64,000 nt of DNA, taken from positions 1,932,001-1,996,000 of the forward strand of contig NC_134643.1 in assembly GCF_030463565.1 (NCBI RefSeq). The letters are read 5' to 3'. Below are positions 1 to 12,962 of this stretch, piece after piece. The stretch's first letter is position 1. Every line of letters begins with the position of its first letter. Below the pieces are notes generated by a model. It made no database searches and was not told the DNA's origin. It was given only the letters and a program-made list of their open reading frames with translations. The DNA comes from Pelecanus crispus (taxonomy: Eukaryota; Chordata; Aves; Pelecaniformes; Pelecanidae). The translations under genes were made by a program, and so were the position numbers.

Positions 1-55
1 CTTTCCCACCCTTTCTTTCAGCTGCATCAGTGGTACAAAGGACTCTACGACCAAC

Positions 56-3000
56 CTGAAACAGCAGGCGCCAGCTCCCTGGCCGTGCAGTTTGGGAGAT
101 GGATGATTGCAGAAGCAGCTTCATAAATAACCATTTCGTGCTTATTCCGCAGACAGCTCTCAATGAAGTCAAACAGTGGGCTTTCATGGCTACAAACAGA
201 AGACGTTTCACGGCATGATGCTGAATTACGTACAAGCTGCTAATACCACGTTTCTGAGAACTTCACAGAAAGCACAGCTAATGCACTGGCTTTCATGTTT
301 CCTACACCGCCATACTGCTCAACTCATACTTGAGCTCTAAACTATCTATTTACTGTTATTCTATTCATCTTGACATTATCTTCTTCAAGCTAGAAATGCC
401 GCACTCCACAGATACATACTTTATTATTAATCATGTATCACACACCACTAACAAAAACTTCCACTGATAAAACAATTTCCTCAGGAATTTCTCAGGTAAC
501 TATACCCTCCTCTGCTAGTGCGAGATCAGAATGAGATCCTTTTATTCATATCCCCACAACACAGGTAGATCCTTATTGCATTTGAAATGCATCTAACTAG
601 ACAAAACCTCTCTAGAGATTATTCTGCAGTTTTAACCCTACTCTCAGCTAAGTTTTGGTGGTATGGTACCAGAACAAAAATCCAAACCCTGCCACACATC
701 CCACCACTCAGTTCAGCCTAGCATTCTGCTTCTACCTGTGTTTTATTTTTAACACTACAGTTCTCCCCGTCTGCACATGGATTTCCACAAACTTTTAAAA
801 AATGCAGACTTCCTAGCTACTGTTTACCTCAAACTATAATTAGTTTTGTAATTCACATGCAGCCTCTTACTCACCCCTCTTCAGACTCCTTCAAGAGTTT
901 GCTTGCAATTCGGATCAGCATGCAGTAGGCAAACTGAGATTTCAGTCCAGATTTAGTGAACTTATTCAACATCTTGGAAACCGCAAGGCGATCATTTTTT
1001 CTAAGGTGATAGAGCAGCCCCAAAGCATGGTACTAGGAAATCAGGAACAGAGATGTGCAAGTATTGAATACACACTGCAGTTGGAAAAGCCAGACTTTAA
1101 GACATAGAAAAGGGTTCATAATTGCTGTTTCCTAGCAGAAATACCTTTCTAACCTCAAATGATCTGAGTTGCCTGACAAAAATCTGCAGTATTTCCTTCC
1201 CCTACCTGTCCACCATAAGACAGCCTCAACATATTTCTGAAGATCAAAAGAGCCATGAAGTTAGTTTCCTCCCTTTTCTTCTCGTAAATGCCAGAAGAGC
1301 TGTTTGGAATATTTATGCAAACATTTGGCCAATATGGATATCTTACTGATATTCGGGCTAATCTCATAGAATCATAGAATCGTTTAGGTTGGAAAAGACC
1401 TTTAAGATCTCTGTAGTCCTCTAGCACCTGGCAAATTTTCTGAAGGCCAAAACAAGACATGCTGGTGTTCTGGAAGGTAGAATCATAGAATCATTTAAGC
1501 TGGAAAAGACCTTTAAGATCATCCAGTCCAACCATTAACCTAACATTACCAAGTCCACACTAAACCAATTAAGGGTGGACCAGACTAAACCATGTCCCAA
1601 AGTGCCACCTCTGCCCGTTTTTTGAACACTTCCAGGGATGGGGACTCCACCACCTCTCTGGGCAGCCTGTTCCAATGCTTGATCACCCTTTCTGTAAAGA
1701 AATTTTTCCTAATATCCAACCTAAACCTCCCCTGGCGCAGCTTGAGCCCATTTCCTCTTGTCCTATCACTAACTACTTGGGAGAAGAGACCAACACCCAC
1801 CTCACTACACCCTCCTGTCAGGTAGTTGTAGAGAGCGATAAGGTCTCCCCTCAGCCTCCTCTTCTCCAGGCTGAACACCCCCAGTTCCCTCAGCCGCTCC
1901 TCGTCAGCCCTGTGCTCCAGACCCTTCACCAGCCTCGTTGCCCTTCTCTGAACACGCTCCAGCACCTCAATGTCTTTCTTGTACTGAGGGGCCCAAAAGT
2001 GGACACGCTATTCCAGGTGCAGCCTCACCAGCACTGAGTACAGAGGGACAATCACCTTCCTGCTCCTGCTGGCCACACTATTCCTGATACAAGCCAGGAT
2101 GCTGGTAGTCAGATAATTTCTTGAGCTTTTTGAAAACTCAGATTCAAAGCCCTTTTGCAACAGCTACCGTGAAGCAGTCCACAGCATCCCAGCTATCAGA
2201 AGGTTAGCAGGGAAAGGGCAGAGGACTGCACTAAAGAGCCAAGTTTTAATTAGGAATCTGGCACTGGGATCAAGGAGAAACTCATGATTTTTTGGAATAG
2301 TTGAGTCGTTTCCCCTCAAGTCACAATTCTTGTTTTTAAAAGAATAAGGGAAAAAGGAAAACCAATTACTTTTTCTAATGTTATCTTAAGAACTTACAGA
2401 ATACCATTAAAACCCTGTAGTGTGTTTAGAGCTTCCTGGGGCATACCCGCAAACATACCTGCACCATGATGTTGTCACTAGAAGCTGCTTCTTGAGCTTC
2501 GTTGATCCACCGTTTGACTACGTCATAACTGATCTTCATCATATGCTGGAAGAAGCCACAAATTGAGACTGCAGGCAAACTAACATTAGAAGCGCAGTGA
2601 AGTACCATCAGCCTTGTTTTCAGCATTTAAGTTTAAAGACTTCAAGACAATCTAGGGCTTTGTTGTGTACTACAGGTAACAGAGTAACTCCCAAACACAT
2701 AGTTTTTGTATGGATGTGCTTGTTTCAATAAAGAGAAAAGTAACTCTGAAAGTTTTTGTTTATGTTCAAACAGGACGGAAGACAATACTAGGACAATTCT
2801 CCTGCCTATGGTTAGTCTGGCAGGAAGACTTCAGTTGTCGGTATTCATACAGCTTTGTTTGCACCCTCAGGGTCCCCATACAGGCTCTACTCCACCTCAT
2901 CAGCTGGACCTCTTACCTCCTGCTCTGCCTTCTTGATTTACCAATGCAGCCAGTCTCTTTATCCTATGCACCTATAAACCAGTTTTTCTTACATCTCAGT

Positions 3001-6000
3001 CTCAGACTACCATGCTTTCACTTGTATTTTCCTCTTTCATAAATATATTAACCTAACAAGATCTTTTCCAGCCTTTTCTCCTAAACAACGGAGAGAAAAA
3101 CAGAGTGAACTTCTACATCTAGCCCTCCTACTACACGTGAGCAAAAATAATCTTGATTTGCAGTCTTATCAGGGCAGCAATTTCATGGATTTGCTTTTTG
3201 CAGAGCACAAAGCAGACTGCTTTTAGTTTCTGTTATAGAACTCGTACACTCTTTCACAGACACCAGTGTTAGCTGTTCCATGGCACAGAACAGGTTGTTC
3301 CTACTTACTCTCACCAAACCGATAAGCACTTCGGCGGTCATCAGCGTGCTTGACTTTGCAACACAGACAAGGCCCCTCCCCAGAGAAATCAATGTTCTAC
3401 ACTAATTGCATTGAGAGATGACTAAGCACTTTGCACTTAAAGTTATCACAACTGATGTACTGTGAAGTGACAGAACATTAAGGAAGGAGTTTTAGAAGAC
3501 ACAGTCTGCTTGAGACAAAGGAAACTCCATTGCTACTATCTTTTGTTTATTTTCCAGTGAGGAGATGAAGAGTCGCATCAAAGGAAAAGAAGATGAGGAA
3601 AGAACAAAACAAAGGCCAGGCAGAGATACACATGCAGCAGACCAGCCTTCCCAGCCACAACACAATGCACAGGTTTACCATAATCTACTGCTTTACTTAC
3701 TAAGGAAGACACCAGTGCAGAACTAGACACACTGGGGACTTTGTCCACAATGGCTTGCTTCATGTATCTCTCAATGGCTTGTAACATCGTACCCTATGAA
3801 AGGGAAAAAGAAAAGCGTTGATACTTTGGAGGCAGAGCACAAAAGCAGTAGAAGGCAAAAATATATGCACAGCATATTCAAAAGACCCTCAGAAAAAAAT
3901 CCTGAATGAATTCTGAAAATGCATACTTCTGTGAGGGAGAGATGAGTATCAGCTGCCCAGTCCTGAAGGTTCAGTGACATGATCAAAGTCTACAGCAAAG
4001 CAACCTCAGATCAGAAACTAGAGCTCCAAAGCTCCTGCCTCCTAACTCCATGTTTACAGTGCTACAGCTCCACAGAGCTGCTCACACCTGCAGAGGGCTT
4101 CAGAGCAGCACTCCCTAAAGCAGCAGTTCCATTACTACTGCAAGAATACACCCTGCAAGAGAGTAGTTTTTCTATTTTAAATACACTCATCATCTCTCCC
4201 AAGACAGTGATGTGATTTGCACTTACATCAGTGATTCTGCAGAGCGCTCTGATGGCTGGGCCTCGGTATACATCTTCCTTCCCTGTCATGTCTTTGGTCA
4301 AACTAAAATAATCAGAGATACCCTGTTAACACTTCTTTAGTATCTCGCTGTCTTGGTCCTTTTGTGACATTCACCTCAGCCCATTTAGCTGTTCTTCCAG
4401 CTGTTACCACATAACAGCTAAGCTCTAGTATTGGCTAGAAACAACTTCTTAATAATTAGCTATTTGAAAATTATTAACATCAGATTCTGTGGAAATACAG
4501 AATGTTACAAAAATGCATAGTCCATAATGCTGCTTTGCCATAGGTCTGGTTTATTTAGCTCAGCCATTCTCCTTCTTAATTGTGTTCTTTTTTACCACAA
4601 GAAATTTTGGGTTAGATAATAGTGAAGTGTAGTTTGCCAAACAGCTTTTAAAAAACAAAACAAAACAAAACGACAATCGCTTAGCACATGCCACGGATCC
4701 AATTTTTGCTCTCGCAACAACTGTAATGTCTATTCTGTAGTCAAAAAAATTGATAGTTCAGTTGACGGACTGAACTGAGCTTTGTTCTGCTTTTCCCTAG
4801 CTGCTCTGACAGCAAAGTGAAACAGAAGTCACAGCCTAAGTTTTCACAAAACCATCAAGCACCAGTAATTTAAAAAAATAAAAATAAAAAAACCCAAACA
4901 AGAAAACAAAATAGCAACCGATTGATAAACTGTAGGCAAGCCTCTTGCTTTTTTAGAAAAGTCCAATAACACAGTAGGAAAATAACGTTTTTTTATGGTG
5001 ACACATACTCTGTATCATGGAACAGTTTGGTTTCCCTTGCTGTATCCTTTTTAAAGCATAATTACAGAAAACTACAGCAGCTAAACCAAATGCATTAAGA
5101 TGCAGCTACTTGTTTCAGAGCCCCAATACTGTGTTTTCTGTAGGTTCTACTACCTGCTTGTGACAATGATGACGTCCTCAGAAATATTGGCCATCTCTTT
5201 GATAGTAAGGTAACACATTCTTCTAAGGGTTTGCTGTGAAAGTGTATTGCAGAAAACCATTAAACTCAATGGCAATTATGAATAAACACTTCCTAGAAGT
5301 CTTAAAAGTTAAATAAACTTTTAAACAGAATGCTCTCTTCCCCACATCTATACAAAGTCATAATCACACAAATAAAAGCACGTTTGGCAACTGGACAACA
5401 GCCTTACTCCCTGTTATGAAACAAACAAGGAGAAGAATAAGCGATATATATCTTGTAAAATGAAAAGACTAAAAAAGAAAATAATCCACATGTTAGTGAT
5501 GAACAAAATGATACATCATGGAGAAGCCTCACAAGTATCAGTTAAAAGCAACTTCCTCGAACCTATTTGTTATTGTAAAAGAAAAATAGAAATGTGCAAA
5601 GAGCACTGACACTTTAATTCTTTAACAGCAAATGACATATTTACATTTTAAAAAAACCCTCCTTTCTAAAATGTGGATATGAGAAAGATCTCAAACACTC
5701 TGTACTTCAAAAATCTTCGTTCCATCTTTAAACCGTTACATGTGCAACCTTCCTCAGTCCAATCTCTAAAAACCTGAAGTGCCAATTCATTTTTAACAAA
5801 AATTAATGAGACCTGTCACATGAAGCATACACCCCTGAGCTCTTACACTCTCTGCAAAAGAGATCAGAGAAGGATTTTACATTGGACAAAGTCCAAAGTT
5901 TAATCCAGCATTTTTAGGATGTTCTCATCCCTTGACTCCATGCAGATTCATGAATAGAGCAAGTTGTTCTAGGGAATAGCAGCATTTGATCTACAGGCAA

Positions 6001-9000
6001 TTTTTAAATTCTATTTTGAGTTAAGCAGATGGGGATTATTTGCAAATGTAAGAAACAGTCACAAAATTATACTGATTTGTATATTAAGGCTTTCTGTCAT
6101 TATTCACTTTCTTTATAACAGTAATTCAACTCAGAAAAAAACACCCCACCACAAAAAACAACCTGCAGAAGTAACCATATGTTATTATTCAGTCATTTGT
6201 TTCCAAACCATGAATTGCCTTCAGCAAACACTTTGCATGCAGAGCTTGTTCTCTGAAGTACTTGCCACACTCTCCTCCCACATCCCAATATCCAACTGTT
6301 TTGTAATTACTGTAAATCCAGACAAAACCAGGGAGACAGCAAGTGGTAAACACTAGGTACTCACATCATTAGATTGAAATAACCTGGTCATTGCAAAAAA
6401 AGCTTCTGTGGCCTCAGTGGTTCCGAAGTGTTCACCCTGAAAATAGCACACAAGAAGCGAGAGAAAAAACACTGTCATTATTCAGCCGCCTCCACCTTTC
6501 AGCCCTGACTTGTAATACCTACCCACACACCAAGAATCTTTTCTTTGAGAGACTTTTTCTCGTGTTAGAAACAGTCTCTGCCTCACCTTGTGCTTCCTGG
6601 GGAGTACATGCCAAGTTTACCACCATTATCTACTTGGTTTCAATATAAACGCCATCCACAGTGGTGCAGCGATGGAATAGTTTGTCAAGTAGCCTGTGTT
6701 CCCTCTTTTGCCATTAGCGTGTCAGCAGTTGGGTTTGTGTCATGCTTGTTAACCAGAAGGACTCCCTTGCTTAAGAGGGACTTACTTAAAGATGACTGGT
6801 GCCAATTAAGACTGAAGAGCACAGGTCCCTCCTAACTGATTGTAACTCTAGTTAAATACTGCCTGACATGCAGGAAACGTGATCTACATGGATACCTAAA
6901 GAAAATCTCCTTCCTTATCATGCTTCCATTTTCTCTCCAAACAAAAAGACACCTTCTGCTTCATCACCTCCCAGCCTATGTTCTTACTTCACCTCGGTTA
7001 CTCCTACGTTAGCTGGGCAAACACAAGACGCTCTTTAATTGCGCAGTGCTGTGGTGATCACAGACCAACCAGCAGCTCTTACTTCGCACGCAGAAAAAAA
7101 GTCTTAAAAGCTTCAGTGACACATACCTCACTCACGCTAGTGGCTAAATTGGAAGAAAGAACATGATACTACAGCGTAAATACTCAATTTCTGATCTCTG
7201 TAAAAGCTACCTCCCAAATCTGACAGGAAAATGTATAAAACTTTCACACTGAAAATTATCAGAAATTAGCCTCAGGAATATTCATTCTGGCTGGGAGGAA
7301 ATTATAACGGTTACCTGGTTCAGCAAGTAAAGGATCTTGGTAAGGATGTGCAGGCATCTTCGTGGATTTATAGGGGTCTCATTAAAGATACGTGCCTACA
7401 AACACAGCATAAATACTGGGTTACAGCGGACCCCAACAACAATTTCTCCTTCACCATAAAAAGTAAACCAATTTGTTTTCAATCAAGTAGCTTATAACTT
7501 TTTTAATTCTAAAAATGTGTCCCAACAAGCATATTCCTGTCATTCAGCTCACGCATGTTCAGTTTGCTGGGTGGGCAGCACTCTGAACAAAGGACAACGA
7601 CTCAGTTTACCATCTGGAACTAGCAAAAATACTTTAAAATAAAAGCATAACAACGTACTTCTTTCCATAGCATCTACAGTCCAAACACTACTTAGCACTA
7701 GTCTGTAGGAGGACAAAATTGAAATTATTAAGTTCCTACTTAGAGCTTTTTTGCACCCACCAAAATTCCCTATTATTTAACCACATGTTCACCTCGCCAC
7801 TTGCAATTATTCTTCGAGTACACAAAGAGAAAGAGGAAAATCCACTACACAGTACATTGAACAAGTGCAGGAAAACAGGCAGATCACCTCTGCAGAAAGA
7901 GCACCCTGTATGTTCAGCATGGAAAGCAGAAGCCACATGTAATGTAATTACCATACATAAACCCCTCAGAGTAACTTCCTGTGTACTTCATTTACATACC
8001 CTGTGATTTTAAATTAATTATATGAATTTAGCCATTGACATTTCCCAAGAGTTGCACTGTAAAACTTCCTTAAGCTGTTAACACTTCCTGAAGGGAAAAA
8101 AAAAAAAAAAGAAAGAAAAAAGAAAACAAGAAAGAGTTAAACAGTATTATACTATGATTATTCATACCTCCTGAAGCACAGCACTCTTCTCCAAATGCTG
8201 GAAAGGATTAGAGCCACTACCTGAGGAACAAAAGAGACCTCTCAGTTAAGGAAATGCATTCTTCACAAAAAGCAACAGAACTGAACATGCAGGAACAGCC
8301 CCTAAACTTTACAAAAACACCTCAATGCTGCAGCGACACTCCTCTTGGAATAACTGGTGTTCTCCATCAACAGCTTTGAATCCACTTTCTTAAGCTGTGT
8401 ATTCAGAGTTACAGGAAAAAAAAAAAGGCGGGAGCGGTGGGCACTTTACACATAGCTGGAAGGTGAGGAAGAAGAAAGGTGTTTACTAGTAAATTTGCCT
8501 TAATACTCCCTTTACATAAAACTGTTTACTTTTTTTTTTTTTCCCCCTCCTAGTTCCCCTGTTTTTATTACTTCAGGCACAGAAAGCACAGAAGGCATCA
8601 GGGCAGAGCTACTGATCAGGATCTGAAATAGAAGTCTATCGATCAATGCACCACTAAAATGGGCTACTCAGCAAACTCCAAAAACGGTCTGGCTACTGCA
8701 CATCACAAAATTGTTAACGCTAGACTATCTCCATGCTGTAATGTCTCAGCCTTTTAACAGCCCAGATCCAGCTGTTGAGAGTAATTAACTTCTTGGAGCT
8801 GATACTTCTCTGTCAGCAGCATACAGAGGAGACCAGCCTCCTAATCCGCATTCACCGTGAAAACACCACTCAGAGCCACTGTTACAAACATGTAAATCCC
8901 TCCAAACCCTCACTACTGCTTCTGACCCTTTTCCTCCAGCAGCAATTTCCCATTTTCAGTTCGTTCATTCTTCAGTTCTCACACCCCAGGCAAAATGAAA

Positions 9001-9706
9001 CTGAGAATGAAATGAAACTCAACCCAGCTGGGCACATCTTGCGGCTCAGAAGACCTCTGAGTAGCAGCAGCACCAGAAAATTCAAGACGGCATCAGTTAC
9101 TACAGGAAACCTGAACTTAATTTCCAGACGATTTTGTTGAGCGAAAACGTACAGGTGATGGCTTTATTCACCACATCTATGCCTGATGTGATGGGTTATT
9201 TCCCGCCTGCCAAGTACCTGAAGGTACAAGCCCTGCGTGGTTGGTGACGGCTGCTGGCCCGCTACCAGGCTGAGGTGCTGACTCCGGTCAAGCCCTGCAA
9301 GCACCGCTCCTCCTCGCCACGGCAAGGGCGGGAAGAGGCCGCCAGCCGCAGCCCTCAGGGAACCGGTTCCCTCCGAGCGCGGCCTCAGGGGTCCGGGGCG
9401 GGCCCTGCAGCTCGCCGACCATCCTGAAGGGCCGGGGGAGGCTCCGAGGGAGGCCGGGACACCGGAAAGCAGAGGAGACCTCCTCCATCAGCGGCCGTTA
9501 TCCCCCGTCACCTCAGCGGCCGTTACTCACTCCCTCACCTCAGCGGCCGTTACAGGCCGCGGCGCGCGCTGGGCGCCTAACGATCGCTCCCCTCAGGGCC
9601 ATGCCGCCATGCCCGCCCTTGAGCTCGCCGCCACCTCCCTCCCGGCCGCCGCCACCACCAGCCCCGTACCGGACTCCTCGTCCTTCTTGTCAAACTTCTT
9701 AATCAT
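56..9706 (-). CDS. COPG2: Coatomer subunit gamma-2, exons 1-10 (3' part of gene outside window)
   Basis: Gamma-COP is a large subunit of the COPI coat, which buds Golgi-to-ER and intra-Golgi vesicles; this part is the start of its HEAT-repeat trunk. Ten coding exons read on the minus strand, in transcript order: 9670-9706, 8168-8220, 7315-7395, 6365-6436, 5154-5233, 4227-4302, 3701-3793, 2459-2545, 875-1032, 56-189. All are bounded by AG/GT and all junctions keep phase (871 bp, about 290 codons). The product starts [13 protein letters not shown] and continues through [35 protein letters not shown] and [20 protein letters not shown]. The N-terminus and the [10 protein letters not shown] stretch fit the COPG2 paralogue better than COPG1 from my memory of the two families. 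The ATG at 9706 lies in a CpG-rich region and is the first in-frame start of exon 1. Translation is intact with no frameshift. The remaining roughly 580 codons must lie before position 1. Confidence 0.95.
190..874. other. COPG2 intron 9, no further feature seen
   Basis: AT-rich intron between the exons at 875-1032 and 56-189. I see no repeat or second gene in it. Confidence 0.8.
1368..1432 (-). mobile_element. CR1 3'-end fragment
   Basis: A short minus-oriented CR1 tail in a COPG2 intron. It carries the duplicated CATAGAATCATAGAATC terminal motif followed by the GGTTGGAAAAGACCTTTAAGAT block of CR1 3' ends. Confidence 0.85.
1481..2105 (-). mobile_element. 5'-truncated CR1 LINE, end of ORF2 and 3' UTR
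   Basis: Minus-oriented copy in a COPG2 intron. Its minus-strand reading encodes the C-terminal ORF2 segment ([20 protein letters not shown], then the [17 protein letters not shown] end), followed by the CR1 3' UTR and the AGAATCATAGAATC tail at 1481. It is truncated on the 5' side inside the coding region near 2105. Confidence 0.93.
2546..9669. other. COPG2 introns 1-7, mostly unique sequence
   Basis: The intervals between the exons listed for COPG2 are AT-rich and contain A or T homopolymers (for example about 8098-8112 and 8529-8542). I found no conserved open frame or recognisable transposon in them beyond those listed separately. Confidence 0.6.
9670..9706 (-). CDS. COPG2: COPG2 first coding exon
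   Basis: The start codon is the complement of 9704-9706. Twelve codons plus one base read [12 protein letters not shown] and then the splice donor GTACGG. The next exon (8168-8220) supplies the remaining two bases of a glycine codon, so the phase closes exactly. The highly acidic/basic opening is characteristic of gamma-COP. Confidence 0.93.
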
Positions 9707-9972
9707 GTCGCCCCCAGTCGCCTCCCTCCCTTCGAGCTGCACCGCCGAGGGATCTTCCACCGGAAGGCCCGCCTCCCCGCCTTATCCTCAGCGATCTGAT
9801 TGGGCCGTGAGCTGTCAGTCAACGCCCTAAGCGCTTAGGGCCACTGGGCGCCTTCCGTCTCTCCAAGCCACGCCCCCTCACCCGCTATTGAGGGGGCGTG
9901 GCTGAGCCAGGGCGGGGTAAAGGCGCGTCTTAAAGGAGCCGCGCCGCCATTTTGTGAGGGGATGTTTAGCCT
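9707..9972 (-). promoter_or_regulatory. COPG2: CpG-rich COPG2 promoter with CCAAT box and palindromic GC boxes
   Basis: The stretch from about 9240 to 9960 is rich in CpG and surrounds COPG2 exon 1. Upstream of the ATG on the minus strand there is a CCAATCAG motif (complement around 9795-9802). There is also a perfect 14-bp inverted repeat at 867-880/889-902 of the 9 kb block (9867-9880 and 9889-9902). Each arm reads GCCACGCCCCCTCA or its complement and contains a CACGCCC/GC-box core for SP1/KLF-type factors. No TATA box is visible, which fits a housekeeping CpG-island promoter. The transcription start is not determined. Confidence 0.6.
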
Positions 9973-10114
9973 TGACTGACTGACTGACTGACTGACTGAC
10001 TGACTGACTGACTGACTGACTGACTGACTGACTGACTGACTGACTGACTGACTGACTGACTGACTGACTGACTGACTGACTGACTGACTGACTGACTGAC
10101 TGACTGACTGACTG
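9973..10114. repeat. Perfect (GACT)n tetranucleotide microsatellite
   Basis: About 35 uninterrupted copies of TGAC/GACT (142 bp) lie about 270-410 bp upstream of the COPG2 start codon, at the outer edge of its CpG-rich promoter. No substitution is visible in the array, which implies a young, length-variable locus. All three frames are open, giving artefactual Ser-Val-Ser-Gln peptides. Confidence 0.97.
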
Positions 10115-10937
10115 GAGAACCAACCATCTGAGCCCCTCGGCAAAAAAATAAGCACACATTTCAGCCACCGGCTCCCCTCAGGAGGGGGAGGCGAGGTGCC
10201 TTTGCCCAAACGCCGAGGTATTTTGGCAGCAATGGCAGTGCCTCGCTGGTGCGCCCTGAGGAGGCCACTGCTTCCCTCCTCCCTGCCCCTTCTAAAAATA
10301 ATAAAGCTAAAAAGGAGCTGTCGTAAGTTATTAACACCTCAAACCAGGTCTTTCTGAAAGGTGGGGCGCAAACAGCCTCCTTCAGGGTGATGGGACCCCT
10401 GAAAAACCCCAGGGATGATGCTGATCCCCCATCGTGGCACCATTCCCCACAGCGACGGCCAACCCCTGAGGCACCGGAGGGGTTTGCTGGGTGGGAGGTG
10501 CTGCTGAGCCGCTAAGCAAGCCACCGTCCATGCTGGAAGCCATCGCTGCAGGGCACGGGGCTGGTTCTGGAGAAGGGCAGAGGGGGACAAGGGCTCTGGC
10601 GGGCAGGTCGCCATCTCACATCATGGCTGGGCCAGTGCCGGGCCTGTAAGAAAGTGCAGGTGGTTCCTCAGCGAGGCGGCCCCAGCATGGCTGAGTTTCA
10701 TGTTGGGGCAGCCTTGGGTGTGTTATTTGGGCACGTTTCGGGGCCAGCTGCAAAACTGGATCCTGCCTACCTCAAGCACCCACTGAGTGAAGTGCTTGAG
10801 GGTTCCCCTGGCTTTCATCTGCCCCTTCTCACACTTACTGTGTTGCTTTGCAGGTGGAAGATTGGTGAGGTGAGAGATGGAGATGCAGAATGCTTGGCAG
10901 GTCTTACTAATGAGTATTATCACAGGTACTGTGATAA
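10115..10937. other. Intergenic, no gene recognised
   Basis: GC-rich to mixed sequence between the microsatellite and a CR1 element. The open frames at 10339-10614 (minus) and 10654-10941 (plus) have no recognisable domain, no supporting splice context and low-complexity composition, so I do not call them genes. Confidence 0.5.
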
Positions 10938-10939
10938 TT

Positions 10940-11578
10940 GAGCCAACAACGTGTGCTTGCAGCCCAGAAAGCCAACGGTATCCTGGGCTGCATCAAAAGA
11001 AGCGTGGCCAGCAGGTTGAGGGAGGGGATTCTGCCCCTCTACTCTGCTCTGGTGAGACCTCACCTACAGCCCTGCATCCAGCTCTGGAGCCTTCAGCACA
11101 AGAAGGACATGGACCTGTTGGAGCAGGTCCAGAGAAGGCCACAAAAATGATCCAAGGGCTGGAGCACCTCTCCTATGAGGCCAGGCTGAGAGAGTTGGGG
11201 TTGTCCAGCCTGGAGAAGAGAAGGCTGCAGGGAGACCTTATTGCGGCCTTTCAGTACTTAAAGGGGGCCTATAGGAAGGATGGGGGCAATCTTTTTAACA
11301 AGGCCTGTTGTGACAGAACAAGGAATAATGGATTTAAACTAAGGAAGAATAGATTTAGACTAGACATAAGGAAGAAATGTTTTACAGTGAGGGTGGTGAA
11401 GCACTGGCACAGGTTGCCCAGAGAGGTAGTAGAGGCCCCATCCCTGGCAACATCCCAGGCCAGGTTGGATGGGGCTCTGAGCACCCTGCTCTGGTTAAAG
11501 CTGTCCCTGCTCCCTGCAGGGGGTTGGGCTGGATGGTCTCTAAAGGTCCCTTCCAACCCAAAGCATTCTATGATTCTA
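10940..11578 (+). mobile_element. CR1 LINE 3' fragment (older subfamily)
   Basis: Plus-oriented CR1. The reading contains the ORF2 C-terminal landmarks AAQKANGILGCIKRSVASRL, then [20 protein letters not shown] and [14 protein letters not shown]. It ends in the GGTCCCTTCCAACCC block and ATTCTATGATTCTA tail near 11578. It is more diverged from the other copies in the window and carries frame breaks. Confidence 0.92.
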
Positions 11579-12799
11579 CTTTTTGGAGTATTTCAAACTC
11601 TGAAATCTCCTGGAGGGGAGTGAGCAAAGCCCCGGGGCCCAGGTCCTTGCTGCCAGGCAGGTAACTGGAGTGAGGAATTTCTGCTGCATCTCAGATTAGC
11701 ACCGTTTGCGAGCCAAATGTTTTCCTCTCCCTCCAAAATCCCTGTGGCTGCAGCTGAAGCCTTGGAAGGACAGATCCTAGCAGCACGCTGCTGGCAGTAT
11801 ATTGCAATGCCTGGTACCTGTTTGCATGTTTTGAGCGGCTGGATTTTCCTGTTTTTTCTCCTGCCAAGAGGAAGGGGCCATCCTTAGCAGCTGCTTGCTG
11901 CTCCTCTTCCCTCAGACCAGGAGGCAAAGAGATACTTTCCTTTAAGAGGATCTCATCAGTAAGGCTTTTCTTTTCTTTGCCAGTGTGATACCCTGAGGAC
12001 AGCCCTGTTAACCTTCTACATTCAGATGGAAGAAGCTGTCATGTCCTTTTGCTCCTACAGACCCTGATTTTCAACAGAGGATCTTCTGCTTTCAATTGCT
12101 TTTAGAGATTATTTCTTTGGCTAGGGGTACCCCTGCTCCTCTTAGTATAAAATGAGAAGCCCATCTCTTGTCAGAAATACTGAGGGAATGGATCAGGTCT
12201 TTGGACTGAAGATGAAGCATTACCGAGCATGGAGCTTGGCATTTACAAAGGGGAGAAGTGGAGAGCCCCGTGTAAAGGGAAGAGCTGTAGTGAAGAGCAG
12301 ACAGGATAGGGGGGCTTTGATAATTGCAACATTAAGGTCTGGATGCTACATTAGTTTGATGTAAGTTAGGGGAAGAGGCTGAGAGGAGGCAGCAACACAG
12401 AAGAGAACAGAGGATGGAAGAAAAGGAGAAAGAAAAGGCAGCGAGTGTAGAATTGGTTGTCCCAGTAAAATATTCAAGATGGCATGTCATGCTTTATCTC
12501 ACCTGTGATGTGCTCATGTTTCATCATCTAGGAAGTGCTGGCCCACGTGTCCATAAAAGTTTAGCTTAATCAACTTAAAAATAGATTTGTCAAGCTGATG
12601 CAGCTTCTTCACACGAAAAAAGCTTTTGCTATTACACGGAGGTCTTAAATGGTGACCAGTGTCATAAGTGATGATACGTATGGGTCCCTGCTGCTGGTTG
12701 TGTGCAGGATGAATTGCTTGTAGGGGTTTAGGATGACTACGGCTGCCAGAGCAGCTTTTATTTAGGGGGCTGAGAAGTGTCTTCACTCACCACAATTAA
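11579..12799. other. Intergenic, no gene recognised
   Basis: No confident feature. Around 12560-12650 a stretch with repeated TTAAG/TTTAA motifs may be the remnant of an old interspersed repeat, but I cannot name it. If TSGA13 continues 3' on the minus strand, its remaining exons should lie somewhere between here and 13600. Confidence 0.4.
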
Positions 12800-12962
12800 A
12801 TCCATAATGATTGTCCCATCCCTGGAAACATTCAAGGCCAGGTTGGACGGGGTTCTGAGCAACCTGGGCTAGCTGAAGATATCCCTGCTTATTGCGGGGG
12901 GGTTGGACTAGGTGACCTTTAAAGGTCCCTTCCAACCCCAACCATTCTGTGATTCTATGATT
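12800..12962 (+). mobile_element. CR1 3'-end fragment
   Basis: Plus-oriented fragment. It runs from the CATCCCTGGAAACATTCAAG block of the ORF2 end through GGTCCCTTCCAACCCC and ends in ATTCTGTGATTCTATGATT. It is 5'-truncated and about 160 bp long. Confidence 0.9.

Noticed and set aside
875-9706. COPG1 instead of COPG2
   Set aside because: The N-terminus MIKKFD and the [18 protein letters not shown] stretch fit COPG2; the adjacent TSGA13-like exons also favour COPG2.
9835-10209. Open frames encoding long Ser-Val-Ser-Gln repeats on the minus strand
   Set aside because: They are the three-frame translation of the (GACT)n microsatellite, whose period of 4 over 12 bases never creates a stop.
12514-12786. 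Minus-strand 90-codon frame as a TSGA13 exon
   Set aside because: No alignment to the family was apparent, and the sequence has the short TTAAG/TTTAA motifs of an old interspersed repeat.
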